From assembly GCF_003864255.1 (NCBI RefSeq), contig NZ_QWEZ01000001.1, positions 1,364,001 to 1,428,000 on the forward strand: DNA of 64,000 nucleotides. Reading direction: 5' to 3'. The first letter of the stretch is position 1; every line of letters begins with the position of its first letter. This document shows, piece by piece, positions 51,227 to 59,989 of this stretch. The notes beneath the pieces were generated by a model. The model searched no databases. It saw only the letters and a list, made by a program, of their open reading frames with translations, and was not told the origin of the DNA. The translations under genes were made by a program, and so were the position numbers. The DNA is from Aestuariirhabdus litorea (GTDB taxonomy: Bacteria > Pseudomonadota > Gammaproteobacteria > Pseudomonadales > Aestuariirhabdaceae).

Positions 51227-52120
51227 CTATAACCCCCGCTGCCATTCCTGTCTCAGCCCCGCCTGGGCGGGGTTTGCCATCGCCTGGCGAACCTCTTGCA
51301 GGAGGCGCTGCTTATCACGACCGAGGCGGCCCTTCAGTACCAAGTAGTTGGAAGCATGATCACTCCTGAACACCGTATTCTGAAGCTCAAGCTGACCAAT
51401 CAACAGCTCCATTTCCTCAAAAAGTTCTCCCTGCTGCAAGGGAATATAGTCAGGAAACCCCTTTCTGAATCGGGTTTCTCCAAGCGGAAAACTGACCACC
51501 AGAGTAGAGAGGTATTCCGGCTGCGTGGCGTTGGCAAGCAGCGCAGACTGGATGGCATGCTGCCGGCTCAGTTGTGAGCCACCCAGGCCATTGAGGATCA
51601 TTACCGAACGTTTGATACCCGCTTCTCCGGCGAGCAGGAGTGCGTCGCGTGTACTGCCATGAGTCTCCCCTTTATTGACGCGCTCCAGCACCTCGTCATC
51701 CCCCGACTCGGCCCCCACATAGAGCAGGCTTAGCCCCATCGAGCGCAGCAACTCCAGCTCCTGCAGGCTTTTTCCCTTGAGGTTTCGGGGCAGGCAGTAG
51801 GCCGAGACTCGCTCAACACCCGGAAGATGACGCTGAATCATCTCAAGGATCGACACCAGACGCCTGACCGAAAGTGCCATCGCGTCACCATCCGCCAGGA
51901 AAACACGTCGTATTCTGCCTGCATAGGCTGCGGCGGCCTGCAGGTCCTGCTCAACCTCAGCGTCTGGGCGCACCCCAAACTTCTTCTGCGGCGCTGTGTA
52001 CATCTCGCAAAAGGTGCAACGATTCCAGGAGCAGCCGTTGGTCACCTGAAGGATCAGGGATGAGGCCTCGCTGGGAGGACGGTAGAGGGGCTCAATATAG
52101 GAAAAGGGTTGCCGGCTCAT
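51227..52120 (-). CDS. radical SAM protein
   Basis: A 297-aa enzyme with the [4Fe-4S] site in NGCSWNRCTFCEMY. The cysteine spacing is CX4CX2C and not the usual CX3CX2C; a subgroup of radical SAM proteins (COG1032-like) has this form. YVGAESGDDEVLERVNKGET and MILNGLGG are the SAM-binding strands. The substrate is unknown. Its ATG overlaps the stop of the TetR-type gene (ATGA), and the DUF4823 gene follows after 8 nt. Confidence 0.85.
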   Translation of the reverse strand: MSRQPFSYIEPLYRPPSEASSLILQVTNGCSWNRCTFCEMYTAPQKKFGVRPDAEVEQDLQAAAAYAGRIRRVFLADGDAMALSVRRLVSILEMIQRHLPGVERVSAYCLPRNLKGKSLQELELLRSMGLSLLYVGAESGDDEVLERVNKGETHGSTRDALLLAGEAGIKRSVMILNGLGGSQLSRQHAIQSALLANATQPEYLSTLVVSFPLGETRFRKGFPDYIPLQQGELFEEMELLIGQLELQNTVFRSDHASNYLVLKGRLGRDKQRLLQEVRQAMANPAQAGLRQEWQRGL

Positions 52121-52821
52121 GGGTAGTCACCTGAGGAAACAAACTCCGACTCCCCTTTTCCCGTTAACGGGCGACTACGGCCCCGGTTACCCATACGCAC
52201 ACCAATGTCCATCATATAACGGAAAAAGCCCTCCTTGTCCTTGATCACCTCTCGCCAAAAGGGCGAGTGATACATGGCAACCCCTCCTGATATCAGCGCC
52301 CAGGCCGCACAATAGTGATAATACTCCGGTACATCCTCAAGGCTACCATCAGCGATGCGCGCCCTGATAAGATCGGCCAGGCGATCAAAGTTTGAAGCCC
52401 TGATTTGATGAAGCTGGTCCAGCATACCGGGAAGTGGATTCCTTTGTGCCAATTTTTCCTCAAGGCGCTCAAACAGATAGTATTTTTCCGGGTCTTTCAG
52501 GCGATACTCAAAATAGCTGCGCGCCAACGAATCCTTATCCCGTGTCACCTCTTGCGATTGAAAAAGGTCGGCCAGCTCACGCTCATAGTCGATCATCATC
52601 CTGAGATAAATTTCTGCTTTGGAGCGAAAGTGTTTGTAGATTGTACCTTTGCCGATACCCACTTCTTCAGCAATCAGCTCGACGGTGACATTTTCCTCCC
52701 CTTTGCGAAGGAAAAGGTCCAGGGCAACATCCAGAATCTCCTGCTCCCGGCGAACAAACTCTCTCTCTTTGCGTGATTTTTTCATCGGACGAGTGTGGCC
52801 TTCCATCAGTATCAACCCCAT
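52117..52821 (-). CDS. TetR/AcrR-family regulator
   Basis: A 234-aa regulator with the helix-turn-helix VTVELIAEEVGIGKGTIYKHFRSKAEIYL (written with residues about 45-73). The C-terminal ligand domain has several charged helices, and its ligand is unknown. Three in-frame ATGs (52821, 52806, 52785) are possible starts, none with a strong ribosome binding site. It heads the unit TetR, radical SAM, DUF4823, DUF1285 and may regulate these genes itself. Confidence 0.85.
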   Translation of the reverse strand: MGLILMEGHTRPMKKSRKEREFVRREQEILDVALDLFLRKGEENVTVELIAEEVGIGKGTIYKHFRSKAEIYLRMMIDYERELADLFQSQEVTRDKDSLARSYFEYRLKDPEKYYLFERLEEKLAQRNPLPGMLDQLHQIRASNFDRLADLIRARIADGSLEDVPEYYHYCAAWALISGGVAMYHSPFWREVIKDKEGFFRYMMDIGVRMGNRGRSRPLTGKGESEFVSSGDYP

Positions 52822-52999
52822 TGCAGCAAATTAACCCGGGTTGTAAGGGCTTAGCGTGAGGCCGGTCGAGGCCAGGCCATCTATCTTAACATCACCCCGC
52901 CGCAGAGGGAGAAAATGGCACCATCGTATAATGATCCGCCCGATCCCTGCGAGATAGAGGGCTCGGCTATCAACGCGGAGACTGTCCGCTTTAAATTAC

Positions 53000-53242
53000 T
53001 ATAATAAAAGTGCGCACCCTAAAATAAGCATATGCAAAAAAAGTGTAAAAACAGCCCCTCTGCCATTGGACGTTTTCTAATCAAAGAACAATACTTGGTT
53101 AACCGAGGCGGCTCCTATCCCCCATTTCGCCGTCTTCGGGCCTGGTCAGCAATGACCGAGTAACGTAGGAATGTGTACCTTTGTTTCACTCCTAATGGTC
53201 TTGCCCCGGTATCCACCCCCCAGGATTACCGGGGTTTTTTTT
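53000..53242 (+). ncRNA. candidate structured small RNA
   Basis: In the 521-bp gap between the TetR gene and the membrane protein gene a TATAAT box lies at 53000-53005, and a strong plus-strand terminator ends at 53242, yet no plus-strand gene precedes it. Between them is a hairpin GGTCA-GCAA-TGACC with a GNRA tetraloop (about 53144-53157), and several GGA triplets occur. No good -35 box is seen. A 43-codon frame (53032-53163) lacks a ribosome binding site. A small RNA of about 230 nt is the simplest explanation. The rest of the gap (52822-52999) shows no gene. Confidence 0.4.
53204..53242 (+). terminator. strong rho-independent terminator
   Basis: CCCCGGTA (53204-53211) pairs with TACCGGGG (53227-53234), extended by TCC/GGA across a one-base bulge, followed by eight T residues. 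It points in the plus direction, although both neighbouring protein genes are on the minus strand. Confidence 0.9.
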
Positions 53243-53342
53243 GCCCTACGACCTCAGCCAGCGAGAGACGAGCTACCGGCAACCGGGCCCCCCCATAAAG
53301 TTAGATATCCTCAGGTTTAACCCACACTTCACGCGCGGGCTT

Positions 53343-53690
53343 TTAGCAGGTCATCTCAAAGTGGTGTTTGAGGCTTTTCATTATTTCGCGATATCTCTCG
53401 CACGCCTCACGAGAGGGCTTGCGAGACCCCTCGCCGGCCAACTCTTCATCACGCTCCACCTTAAGGCAGTCCATTCTCACCGCTTCCAGAAAGGGGTCAT
53501 AGTGGATCGGCAGGGAGAGAAAGGAGACCCAGCGAATCTCTTCATCGGTACCATCAATTCTCGACTGAATCAGCGCCAGTATGGTTTCTCGGTTTAAAGG
53601 CCTACGGGGTTTCTGGGCAAAATGTATAACGGCGTAAAACACCATCATAAAGAGTGTCACTAAAATGACCGTTGCCACCAGAGTGCTCAT
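53343..53690 (-). CDS. 115-aa single-pass membrane protein, unknown
   Basis: One N-terminal membrane helix (LVATVILVTLFMMVFYAVIHF) followed by about 90 mostly charged cytoplasmic residues with a cysteine pair near the ends (MDCLKVERDEE and EMTC). I do not recognise the family. Its ATG overlaps the stop of the J-domain gene (ATGA), so it is made together with it. It is the last gene of the operon coiled-coil, VWA-like, J-domain and this protein. Confidence 0.75.
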   Translation of the reverse strand: MSTLVATVILVTLFMMVFYAVIHFAQKPRRPLNRETILALIQSRIDGTDEEIRWVSFLSLPIHYDPFLEAVRMDCLKVERDEELAGEGSRKPSREACERYREIMKSLKHHFEMTC

Positions 53691-54400
53691 CGTGTTTCCT
53701 CCAGTAGTCTCTCTTTCGCTTCGTTCAATTGCGCTGCAAGGAAGGCACTTCCCCCTTTATCCGGGTGCAATCGAGAGATAAGTCGCCGGTGTGCTTCCAG
53801 GATCTCAGATCGAGTCGCCCCTTCCGTTAAACCCAGAATCCGATAGGCATCACGCCTGCTCAAATCGCCAGAGGGCGGAGGCGACGACTGTGCCTTAAGG
53901 TGATCTTCCCACTGGCGAGGGTACATCCTCTCAAGGTAGGCTTTCAGAAGCTGGCGGGTATCCTGTTGGTGCTCAGGACAGTAATCAAACAGCTTAACCA
54001 CCTTCTCAAAGCCCAGCTCACTGAGCTTGCTTCCTTGATAGCGCCCCTGCAGTACCTCACCGTCCATCTCCCCGGTGACTTGATTGAGCGTCATCCTCAC
54101 ACCATCAGAAACCACTTCGGAGACCGAGTCGGCGGGTTTTCCAGCCCGCCTGCGGCGCCATAGCCGGCTAAGCAGTGGAAACCACCTCATCAGTGCGAGC
54201 AGGCGCCGGCCAAAGGGAAGCAGCGCGGCAAACAGGGCAAAAAGAACAGCCCCCTTCCCCGTCACCAAGAGATAGACCCCTCCGCAAGCCAGCAGCGCTA
54301 CCGCTAGCAGCAGTGCAATTCGGCGTTTATGTTGAGGGGAACGGGAGCCAACCCAGATCAGGGCCGCTACAACAATGAGCACCAGTAGCAGGTATTGCAT
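53687..54400 (-). CDS. membrane-anchored J-domain protein
   Basis: A 237-aa protein with three hydrophobic segments in the first 80 residues and a C-terminal J domain (about 180-237): SRRDAYRILGLTEGATRSEI, then the HPD motif in SRLHPDKGGS. The J domain is at the C-terminus, as in Pam18/Tim14 and some DjlA-like proteins. It should recruit DnaK to the membrane. A TerB-like central part is possible (FEKVVKLFDYCPEHQQDTRQ), but I cannot confirm it. It lies 3 nt after the VWA-like gene. Confidence 0.85.
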   Translation of the reverse strand: MQYLLLVLIVVAALIWVGSRSPQHKRRIALLLAVALLACGGVYLLVTGKGAVLFALFAALLPFGRRLLALMRWFPLLSRLWRRRRAGKPADSVSEVVSDGVRMTLNQVTGEMDGEVLQGRYQGSKLSELGFEKVVKLFDYCPEHQQDTRQLLKAYLERMYPRQWEDHLKAQSSPPPSGDLSRRDAYRILGLTEGATRSEILEAHRRLISRLHPDKGGSAFLAAQLNEAKERLLEETR

Positions 54401-54403
54401 CGA

Positions 54404-55111
54404 CTAGGGTTCCAGCTGCCGGGTTAGCTGTGCAAGGTGTACAGCCTGGTCTGAGGGTAAACGACGTACCCCATCGACCCCACCGACACTGAAGGCCGCT
54501 GCCGCACTCAGCAACGCCTCCAGCGCCTTGGAGCCGTTGTGGGTAAAGGGCATGTACACCCCTCCGCTCACGCGAGCAATCTGTTTGAGCGCACGAGCAG
54601 CAGCGGGTTCTCCGCCTTCGTGAAAGACAAACAGTGGGGTGCCGCATAGCTTTAACTGGCCAGCTAAATCACAGAGCTGATCCACAGGCTCTTCAACCGC
54701 ATCACCTATAAACACCACGCCCTGAACCGGCTGCTGGCGGCACTCATCAATGGCATGGGAGAGCACCCGGGCAATCTGCGTTTGCCCTCCCAGACAGCGG
54801 ACAGGCTCCATCATCCTCATTAGCTGATCTGGGCCCTCTACCCAGGGGCTGGCCACAAACTGCCGATACCCACGGTAATAGCAAAGCTGGACACTAAGGT
54901 CCCCCAGAGCCTTTGTATTGGCAAACATGCTGGATTGAAGGTGGGATGCCTGGTCCCAGGTTGGCTCTCGACTGGCGGTCGCATCAAGGGCAAAAATCAA
55001 ACGGCCTCGATGCGACCCCTTAACGAGGGGCATTGCTTCGGCCCGCTGTAAAAACAGCGCTATCTCCGCCGAACTGGAGCGTGACTTTAACTGCTTCGAT
55101 CGATCACCCAT
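54404..55111 (-). CDS. VWA-like domain protein
   Basis: A 235-aa cytoplasmic protein with a von Willebrand factor A-like fold. The metal site is DATAS (in IFALDATASREPTW), a variant of the usual DxSxS with Thr in the middle; a Thr/Gly-rich loop GGQTQIARVL and VVFIGDAVEE follow. VWA proteins usually hold partners in metal-dependent complexes. The ATG at 55111 has GGAG upstream. It is encoded between a coiled-coil protein and a membrane J-domain protein. Confidence 0.75.
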   Translation of the reverse strand: MGDRSKQLKSRSSSAEIALFLQRAEAMPLVKGSHRGRLIFALDATASREPTWDQASHLQSSMFANTKALGDLSVQLCYYRGYRQFVASPWVEGPDQLMRMMEPVRCLGGQTQIARVLSHAIDECRQQPVQGVVFIGDAVEEPVDQLCDLAGQLKLCGTPLFVFHEGGEPAAARALKQIARVSGGVYMPFTHNGSKALEALLSAAAAFSVGGVDGVRRLPSDQAVHLAQLTRQLEP

Positions 55112-55189
55112 CTCAGGACTCCGCCTCAAAAGGCCCGTGAGTCCAGTATAACGCTTGCCTCTCTGAGGGAAAATGGCCAGCGTAAAGCC

Positions 55190-55621
55190 TTAGGCAACCT
55201 GTTGCGCAGGCTCCTGATCCGCAGCCTGACTGGCCTGCTCTAGCTCGATCTTCAGCTTTTTGACCTGCTCATTGAGCTGTTTGTTTTTCCCCTTCTGGGC
55301 ATTCAAATCTGCAGTCAGGGCACGATTTTGTTCCTGCAGACGCTTATTTTGCTTCTTCATGCGCTCGGGGTTGAGTGCACGCAGTGACTTCAACTCATCC
55401 TCCAAAGCACGCAGGCGCTGGGCAGCACCACGCTTTTCACCCTGCAAAGCCTCGCTCGCTCGCTCAGCCTGTTGTTGAGCGTCTTCCAACTGGGCCGTCA
55501 ATTCCGCAACCTGGGTGTTGTGCTTCTCGGTAATCTCAAGCAGGGCAGCAAGACGCTGCTGCTCCATGGCCTCCAGCTCCTCCTGTTTAATAAACCTTCC
55601 ACCCATGCTCAGTTTGGACAT
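55190..55621 (-). CDS. coiled-coil protein, unknown
   Basis: A 143-aa protein, nearly all predicted coiled coil from residue 15 to 130 with heptads rich in Leu, Gln, Glu and Lys (LEDELKSLRALNPERMKKQN). The short N-terminal MSKLSMGGRFIKQEELEAME may be a docking peptide. GGAGG stands 7 nt before the ATG. It is the first gene of an operon with a VWA-like and a J-domain gene and could act as scaffold (inference). Confidence 0.75.
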   Translation of the reverse strand: MSKLSMGGRFIKQEELEAMEQQRLAALLEITEKHNTQVAELTAQLEDAQQQAERASEALQGEKRGAAQRLRALEDELKSLRALNPERMKKQNKRLQEQNRALTADLNAQKGKNKQLNEQVKKLKIELEQASQAADQEPAQQVA

Positions 55622-55654
55622 AAATTGACCTCCGCCGTAAAAAAATGAGGGCGC

Positions 55655-55660
55655 ATTATA
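55655..55660 (-). promoter_or_regulatory. -10 box (TATAAT) of the coiled-coil/VWA/J operon
   Basis: A perfect TATAAT on the minus strand, 34 bp upstream of the coiled-coil gene. A weak TTTAAT at the -35 distance (17-bp spacer) lies further upstream. Confidence 0.5.
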
Positions 55661-55699
55661 CAGAAATTAGCAGCCAGATTAAACCAAAACCGTGCCCGG

Positions 55700-56218
55700 T
55701 TAATGCCCGACAATCATCGGGTAGCGAGGATCGGGTCGACAATAGGTCGCCTGAATATGCTCATTAAACCGGTGCAGGCTGATGCGCTCCCACTCACCGG
55801 CTGTCAGTTGGGTCATGGTCATTGCCAACACATCGGGCTCAGCCTCCCGCACCAACTGAACACTCAAGTCACAAATATGTTTAAAGATCTCCGCCCTTGC
55901 GGCGCTCCCCAGCACACACGCCCTGACCAGCTCCACATAGCCCTGTATGACCAGCTTCCTGCCTCTGGCAACCACATAGTTATCTTTGTAATCAGGAAGA
56001 TAGGGCTGCTTTTTAATAATACTTTTCAGTTGCCTTTGCCAATAAAAGCAGCCCTCTCCCAGCGGCTCGCCACTCAAAACCGGCTCCGCAGACACCACTG
56101 TTGGTGATACCGCCCTAGCGGTAGCCCCACTCACTGAAAGGGCGGGAGCGGGGTAGCCGAGAAGTAGCGCCCAACCCAGTATCAAAGTCCCCAGAGGTAC
56201 CCGTTTCATCGTTTCCAT
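55700..56218 (-). CDS. secreted protein of unknown function
   Basis: A 172-aa protein with an N-terminal signal peptide (TLILGWALLLGYPAPALS) and a mature part holding four cysteines (CFYW, RACVLG, HICDLS, TYCRPD), which may form disulfides in the periplasm. No family recognised. A second ATG at 56209 would give a more typical signal peptide. It lies 87 nt after sdaA on the same strand. Confidence 0.65.
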   Translation of the reverse strand: METMKRVPLGTLILGWALLLGYPAPALSVSGATARAVSPTVVSAEPVLSGEPLGEGCFYWQRQLKSIIKKQPYLPDYKDNYVVARGRKLVIQGYVELVRACVLGSAARAEIFKHICDLSVQLVREAEPDVLAMTMTQLTAGEWERISLHRFNEHIQATYCRPDPRYPMIVGH

Positions 56219-56305
56219 ATCCCGATATAGACCGATGGACTATGCCTTAAGCGGCCCCTACCACGACCAAAGAGCGGCCCGGCAAAGCTAGCCCGGGACG
56301 AGCGT

Positions 56306-57679
56306 TTAACACTCCACCACATTCACAGCCAGGCCGCCCTGCGAGGTTTCTTTATATTTTGACTGCATATCAATACCCGTCTGGTGCATGGTCTCGATCA
56401 CAGAGTCGAGGCTGACGCGATGCTTCCCATCGCCACGAAGGGCCAACCGCGCCGCATTGATCGCTTTGATCGCCCCCATGGTATTGCGCTCGATGCAGGG
56501 GACCTGTACCAAGCCACCAATCGGATCACAGGTCATTCCAAGGTTATGCTCCATGCCGATCTCAGCTGCATTCTCTATCTGCTCACAACTCCCCCCCATA
56601 ACGGCGGTCAGGGCGCCTGCCGCCATAGAGCATGCAACGCCGATTTCACCCTGACAGCCAACTTCCGCCGCCGATATGGAAGCGTTGTGCTTGTAAAGCA
56701 TGCCGATAGCGGCGGCCGTCGCCAGGAAGGATCGAGCCCCCTCCTGATTGGCGCCATGCATAAACCGCATGTAGTAGGCCAGGACGGCGGGTATAACACC
56801 TGCGGCACCGTTGGTGGGCGCTGTCACCACCCGCCCACCGGCAGCATTCTCCTCATTCACCGCCAACGCATAAAGGCTTACCCAGTCCATGACCGTCAGC
56901 GGGTCCCGCAGGGCGGCCTCTGGCTTCGACTTGAGGTCCTCACAGAGTCGCCTGGCCCGCCGCCTGATACCCAGCCCACCGGGCAACACACCCTCACTGC
57001 GGCAGCCTTGCTCAATACTCTGCTCCATGACCTGCCAGATATGATCCAGCATCTGGAACACAAGCTGAGCGTCACCTTGAATACTCACTTCGTTTGCCAG
57101 CATCAACTCACTGATGGAGATTGAGTGCTGCTGGCACAATTCCAACAACTGCGCGGCTGTCGTAAAGGGGTATGGGGGCGATGCCCCGCTTGCGTCCAGA
57201 GCCACGGCCTGCTCTTCACCCTCTTCCACTACAAAACCGCCCCCCACCGAAAAATACTCACGATGCACCACAAGCGAGCCACAGGAGTAGGCCTCAACGC
57301 GCAGGCCGTTGGGGTGGCGCGCCAGACTTTCAGAGTGAAAATGGATGTCCTGTTCGGGATCGAAGCTGACCAGGCGGCCGTCCAGCACCAGCTCCCTCCG
57401 TAGCGCTACCTGCTGGCAGATCGCTTCGGCCTCCTCGGGTAATAGCCGGTCAGGTCGACAGCCAGACAAGCCCAGGATCACAGCCCGATCGGTAGCGTGC
57501 CCCTTCCCGGTCAGGGAAAGTGATCCATAGAGGTGAACCTGGAGGCCATCAACCTTACCCTGGAGAGGGTGGAGAGCCAACCGCTGCAAAAAGCGACACA
57601 TGGCCCACATAGGGCCAACCGTATGGGAGCTGGATGGCCCTATTCCTACCTTGAAGAGATCAAAGATACTGAGTTGCAT
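56306..57679 (-). CDS. sdaA: L-serine ammonia-lyase SdaA
   Basis: A 457-aa iron-sulfur L-serine deaminase converting L-serine to pyruvate and ammonia. The N-terminal [16 protein letters not shown] is the family's allosteric/beta domain, and the [4Fe-4S] cysteines lie in [18 protein letters not shown] and VQVPCIERN. The C-terminal Cys (NVVEC) at the very end is also typical. It lies 65 nt after pepD on the same strand, which suits joint use of peptides as a carbon and nitrogen source. Confidence 0.95.
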   Translation of the reverse strand: MQLSIFDLFKVGIGPSSSHTVGPMWAMCRFLQRLALHPLQGKVDGLQVHLYGSLSLTGKGHATDRAVILGLSGCRPDRLLPEEAEAICQQVALRRELVLDGRLVSFDPEQDIHFHSESLARHPNGLRVEAYSCGSLVVHREYFSVGGGFVVEEGEEQAVALDASGASPPYPFTTAAQLLELCQQHSISISELMLANEVSIQGDAQLVFQMLDHIWQVMEQSIEQGCRSEGVLPGGLGIRRRARRLCEDLKSKPEAALRDPLTVMDWVSLYALAVNEENAAGGRVVTAPTNGAAGVIPAVLAYYMRFMHGANQEGARSFLATAAAIGMLYKHNASISAAEVGCQGEIGVACSMAAGALTAVMGGSCEQIENAAEIGMEHNLGMTCDPIGGLVQVPCIERNTMGAIKAINAARLALRGDGKHRVSLDSVIETMHQTGIDMQSKYKETSQGGLAVNVVEC

Positions 57680-57744
57680 ACCGCCCCCGGAAGCAAAGGC
57701 CGAACCGCGTTCAACACAACCCTGAGTGTAGCTCCCTCTTCTCC

Positions 57745-59199
57745 CTATGCCTCAGGAACGCTCGCTAAAGCGGCAGTCAGCAATTGCCAGAAACGCCCTA
57801 CTGACTTGATATCAACCCGCTCATCCGGTGAGTGCGGGTAACGTATCGTGGGGCCGAATGAGATCATGTCCCAATGGGGATAGGTTGCCCCCAGCAGCCC
57901 GCACTCAAGTCCCGCATGAATCACCTTGATTTTGGGCTCGGCTCCAAACAGGCGCGCATAGGTCGTGGACAGGACCTTCAGAATGGGTGAACCCAGGTTC
58001 GGCCTCCACCCGGGTGATGGCGCTTCCAGCCGGGTGCTACCACCGGCCAGATAGAATGCACTCTGCACCGCATCCGCCAGGTCGACAAGGGCGCTATCAA
58101 CGGCACTGCGGGCCATGCATGCCACATCAACCCTACCGCCGCCGATAGCCACCGTGGCCAAATTATTGGAACTTTCGACCACGCCGGGGACGCTATCACT
58201 CATACGCTGGACACCGTTCGGGCAGCAAGACAGGGCCGCCAGCCACTGCTGCTGAACCAGCGCTGGTAGCTGCTCTTGCAGCGGGGATATCGCTTTGATC
58301 TGTATAGCAACCCCCGGATCTACTGCCGCCAACTCCACCTTTACCTGCTCCGCAAGTTCTGCAAGCCTTGCCCGCAGCTTTTCAACCTGGGCCGCCGGCA
58401 CAACAACCTGAGCTACCGACTCCCTGGGGATCGCGTTGCGCATGCTTCCACCCTTTATGGATGAGACCCTGAGATCCAGATCCTGCACAGCCTTCAACAG
58501 CCGGTTCATGATCTTGTTCGCATTACCTCGGCCAAGGTGGATATCGCAGCCGGAGTGTCCTCCTTTAAGACCGCTCACGAAAATTTCAAAACTCTTGCTA
58601 TTGGCTGTGATTGGCTCGGGCTGGTAACTACCTCCGGCAAGAATATCAACCCCGCCAGCACAGCCAACAAAGAGCTCGCCCTCATCCTCAGAGTCAAGAT
58701 TAAACAGGATATCGCCTTTGAGCACACCAGGCTCAAGCCCTTCGGCACCACTCATGCCACTCTCTTCATCGACCGTAAACAGGGCCTCAATAGGGCCGTG
58801 AGTGAGATCATCAGCCGACAGCACCGCCATCATGGACGCCACCCCAATCCCGTTGTCTGCACCCAGCGTAGTGCCATCGGCCCGTACCCACCCCTCCTCT
58901 ACCAGAGGCCTTATCGGGTCAGTAAGAAAGTCGTGCCTGGTATCGCTGTTTTTTTGCGGAACCATATCGAGGTGACTCTGCAAGATAACCCCGTGGTAGC
59001 CCTCACACCCTGATGTTGCCGGTTTTCTCACAATCAGGTTGCCTACCTGGTCCACCTCGTATTCGAGCCCCTTTTCAGAGGCGAAGTCGACAATCAGCTG
59101 ACGAACCGCCGCCTCTTCTCGAGAGACACGTGGCACTTGGCACAGCTGGGCGAAGTAGTTCCATAAAGGCTGAGGTTTCAGGTCTTTGAGATCACTCAT
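57745..59199 (-). CDS. pepD: aminoacyl-histidine dipeptidase PepD
   Basis: A 484-aa M20-family zinc dipeptidase that splits Xaa-His and other dipeptides in the cytoplasm. Metal-binding motifs are visible: LQSHLDMVP (His, Asp), LGADNGIGVA (bridging Asp), TVDEESGMSGAEG (catalytic Glu), NLDSEDEGE, and HAGLECGLLG near the C-terminus. Length is normal for PepD. A 287-bp gap upstream holds two inverted repeats (AGGTA-N4-TACCT at 59288-59301 and GCCATG-N3-CATGGC at 59305-59319) that could be operators. Confidence 0.95.
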   Translation of the reverse strand: MSDLKDLKPQPLWNYFAQLCQVPRVSREEAAVRQLIVDFASEKGLEYEVDQVGNLIVRKPATSGCEGYHGVILQSHLDMVPQKNSDTRHDFLTDPIRPLVEEGWVRADGTTLGADNGIGVASMMAVLSADDLTHGPIEALFTVDEESGMSGAEGLEPGVLKGDILFNLDSEDEGELFVGCAGGVDILAGGSYQPEPITANSKSFEIFVSGLKGGHSGCDIHLGRGNANKIMNRLLKAVQDLDLRVSSIKGGSMRNAIPRESVAQVVVPAAQVEKLRARLAELAEQVKVELAAVDPGVAIQIKAISPLQEQLPALVQQQWLAALSCCPNGVQRMSDSVPGVVESSNNLATVAIGGGRVDVACMARSAVDSALVDLADAVQSAFYLAGGSTRLEAPSPGWRPNLGSPILKVLSTTYARLFGAEPKIKVIHAGLECGLLGATYPHWDMISFGPTIRYPHSPDERVDIKSVGRFWQLLTAALASVPEA

Positions 59200-59358
59200 T
59201 CACGATTCCTTTTCTTTAAAAGCCTGGCCTGCCATTTGGCGACCGCTATCCAAAGGATTTATAGCAGTTAACGGGAGCCCGCGAACTAGGTAATGATACC
59301 TATCGCCATGGGACATGGCATTGGTGATCAAGTGACACAAGGCTATGCATTAATCATC

Positions 59359-59387
59359 TAACACCGTGCGGTGCAGTTCTCTATAAT
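59359..59387 (+). promoter_or_regulatory. promoter with dyad in the spacer
   Basis: TATAAT at 59382-59387 with a weak -35 (TAACAC, 59359-59364) and a 17-bp spacer. The inverted repeat CACCG-TG-CGGTG (59363-59374) lies between the boxes, where a repressor could block polymerase. It would drive the 147-aa protein gene. Confidence 0.5.
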
Positions 59388-59486
59388 CGACTCGAGGCAC
59401 GAAACAGAAAAAAACGCCTCAACCCGCAGCCTCATGGAAAAGCCGCCCCCGTTTTGGCTGCAGGGACCTTACGCAGGAGGCTTGTT

Positions 59487-59930
59487 ATGCTGCTTGTTAA
59501 ATCTCTCGACTGGAACAACCAGCTCGCGAGCTACGGAGTCAGTGTTCTCCACTACCAGAACGGAAGAGTTGTCGTCCTGACGGAGCTGGATGGTAACCCC
59601 GGCATGCCGATCCCCCAAGCGGCTGAGCGCTACCTGCAAAACCTTCAGGAAAAGGGCCTGTGGCACCCCGACGAGCTGGATTCGCTCTGCTTTGTGGAGC
59701 ACTTGCCCGCCATGCGCTACACCCCGGAGCATTTTCAGCGCATTGTTCCGCGACTTGACCGGGATAACCGAGTGTATGCGATTGACTGGACCCCTCTCGA
59801 TACTGAGCTCAAAGCGATGATCGCTGATACACTGCGGTGCCACACCCCTATCCCCCTGCGGGATGCCTACCCAAGCCCCCTTCGCGAGGAGAGCGAGGAT
59901 ACTGCCAGCCTCACCGCAGCGGTAGGCTAA
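59487..59930 (+). CDS. 147-aa hypothetical protein
   Basis: A soluble protein starting MLLVKSLDWNNQLASYGVSV, with AGGAGG 6 nt before the ATG. The N-terminal 60 residues look like a small beta sheet (VLHYQNGRVVVLTELDGNPG), and the rest is mainly helical with conserved-looking DWTPLDTELKAM. No family recognised. It is monocistronic, flanked by a promoter with a spacer dyad and followed by a candidate small RNA. Confidence 0.65.
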   Translation: MLLVKSLDWNNQLASYGVSVLHYQNGRVVVLTELDGNPGMPIPQAAERYLQNLQEKGLWHPDELDSLCFVEHLPAMRYTPEHFQRIVPRLDRDNRVYAIDWTPLDTELKAMIADTLRCHTPIPLRDAYPSPLREESEDTASLTAAVG

Positions 59931-59989
59931 CCGCCTGCAGCAGGAGCTGCATAGGTAATTGTCACTACAGGATGCGCACATCTACCAAT

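Noticed and set aside
53032-53163. 43-codon frame in the candidate small RNA region
   Set aside because: No Shine-Dalgarno sequence and no recognisable protein; left as a note because it cannot be excluded.
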